Source of the DNA: Corticium candelabrum
Lineage: Eukaryota; Porifera; Homoscleromorpha; Homosclerophorida; Plakinidae
Assembly: GCF_963422355.1 (NCBI RefSeq)
Contig: NC_085097.1
Coordinates: forward strand, 821,501-885,500
DNA: 64,000 bases
Reading direction: 5' to 3'
The position numbers and the translations under genes were made by a program. Of this stretch, positions 63,536-64,000 are shown piece by piece. Position 1 is the stretch's first letter. Every line of letters begins with the position of its first letter. The notes beneath the pieces are model-generated. The model saw only the letters and a list, made by a program, of their open reading frames with translations. It was not told the origin of the DNA and ran no database searches.

Positions 63536-64000
63536 TATGAAAAGACAAAGTTGATGACTTATGGTCCCAAACTGTGTGTTAAAGATGCTGGGAATATTGA
63601 TATACGGATTCCCGGTCGCAGTGTGCAACACGTAAAACAGTTCAAATATCTCGGTTCTATCGTATCCAATGATTTGAGCTTAGACCTGGACATAACAGAA
63701 AGAATTGCACAATCAGGAAAGTGCTTTGGAGCACTAAAAGAGGCCGTCTTTCAGTCTCCCCATGTAACATCTGAAACAAAAATGTGCTGTTCCAGTCAAC
63801 TGTCTTATCTGTTCTACTGTATGGGTCATCTTCTTGGGCCGTGACTAGAAGAGATATCACAAGGCTTGTCACATTTACAAATCAATGTCAATGTTTCATG
63901 CTGGGTATAGACAAGTTCAAACAACAATTGGAACAAATCACATCAAATGACATCAGGCACAAGCTTGACAATCTTGAAACTGCAGAAGACTCTTTGATGG
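63536..64000 (+). pseudogene. LINE post-RT fragment, running off the window
   Basis: KTKLMTYGPKLCVKDAGNID, HVKQFKYLGSIVSNDLSLDL, DITERIAQSGKCFGALKEAV, then frameshifted LSVLLYGSSSWAVTRRDI and FMLGIDKF. Typical LINE region after motif C. 5'-truncated at the GT repeat. Confidence 0.78.

Overview
The window looks like nuclear DNA of an early-branching invertebrate metazoan. A sponge or cnidarian is my best guess (inference only). Genes are split by GT-AG introns, simple repeats are frequent, and decayed transposable elements of many classes fill the introns. No bacterial operons, rRNA, tRNA or CRISPR were seen.

Three host genes can be read exon by exon. (1) Adenosine kinase (ADK), + strand, 487-33673: twelve exons in consistent phase give 345 residues. 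Two introns (651-15123 and 15324-31886) are swollen to 14.5 and 16.6 kb by transposons. (2) ZPR1 zinc-finger protein, - strand, 55345-42850: fifteen exons in consistent phase give 439 residues. It is convergent with ADK. (3) The C-terminal part of a nischarin-like protein, - strand, 60877-57664: four exons, with the 5' part not found in the window. Just upstream of ZPR1, in divergent orientation, a 40-codon reading frame starting at 55398 is split by a hAT-like element.

Layout. 1-486: ADK promoter with a 150-bp MITE and three CACGTG boxes. 0.65-15.1 kb (ADK intron 2): Merlin transposase remnant, half of a foldback element, integrase-end remnant of an LTR element, a LINE with a C-terminal nuclease-like domain (5.5-9.2 kb), and an APE-type LINE (10.5-14.5 kb). 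15.3-31.9 kb (ADK intron 4): a pogo/mariner-like TIR element, then at least eight copies or fragments of one non-LTR retrotransposon family (called family B here) that has N-terminal zinc fingers and a C-terminal nuclease-like domain. Most of these copies abut TA-type microsatellites. 31.9-33.7 kb: remaining ADK exons. 34.2-37.9 kb: a Ty3/gypsy-type LTR element lacking its integrase core. 37.9-41.0 kb: two more LINE remnants, one split by a MITE. 42.8-55.3 kb: ZPR1, with introns holding Tc1 remnants, a 1-kb near-perfect palindrome, a compact Tc1 element with perfect 29-bp ends, and LINE pieces. 55.4-57.2 kb: hAT-like element and a foldback. 57.7-60.9 kb: nischarin-like exons. 61-64 kb: microsatellites and LINE pieces.

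The host genes are unrelated housekeeping and signalling genes. The mobile-element record is the richer content: microsatellite-associated retroelements, foldback elements and nested insertions. All family assignments come from reading motifs by eye; no database search was possible.
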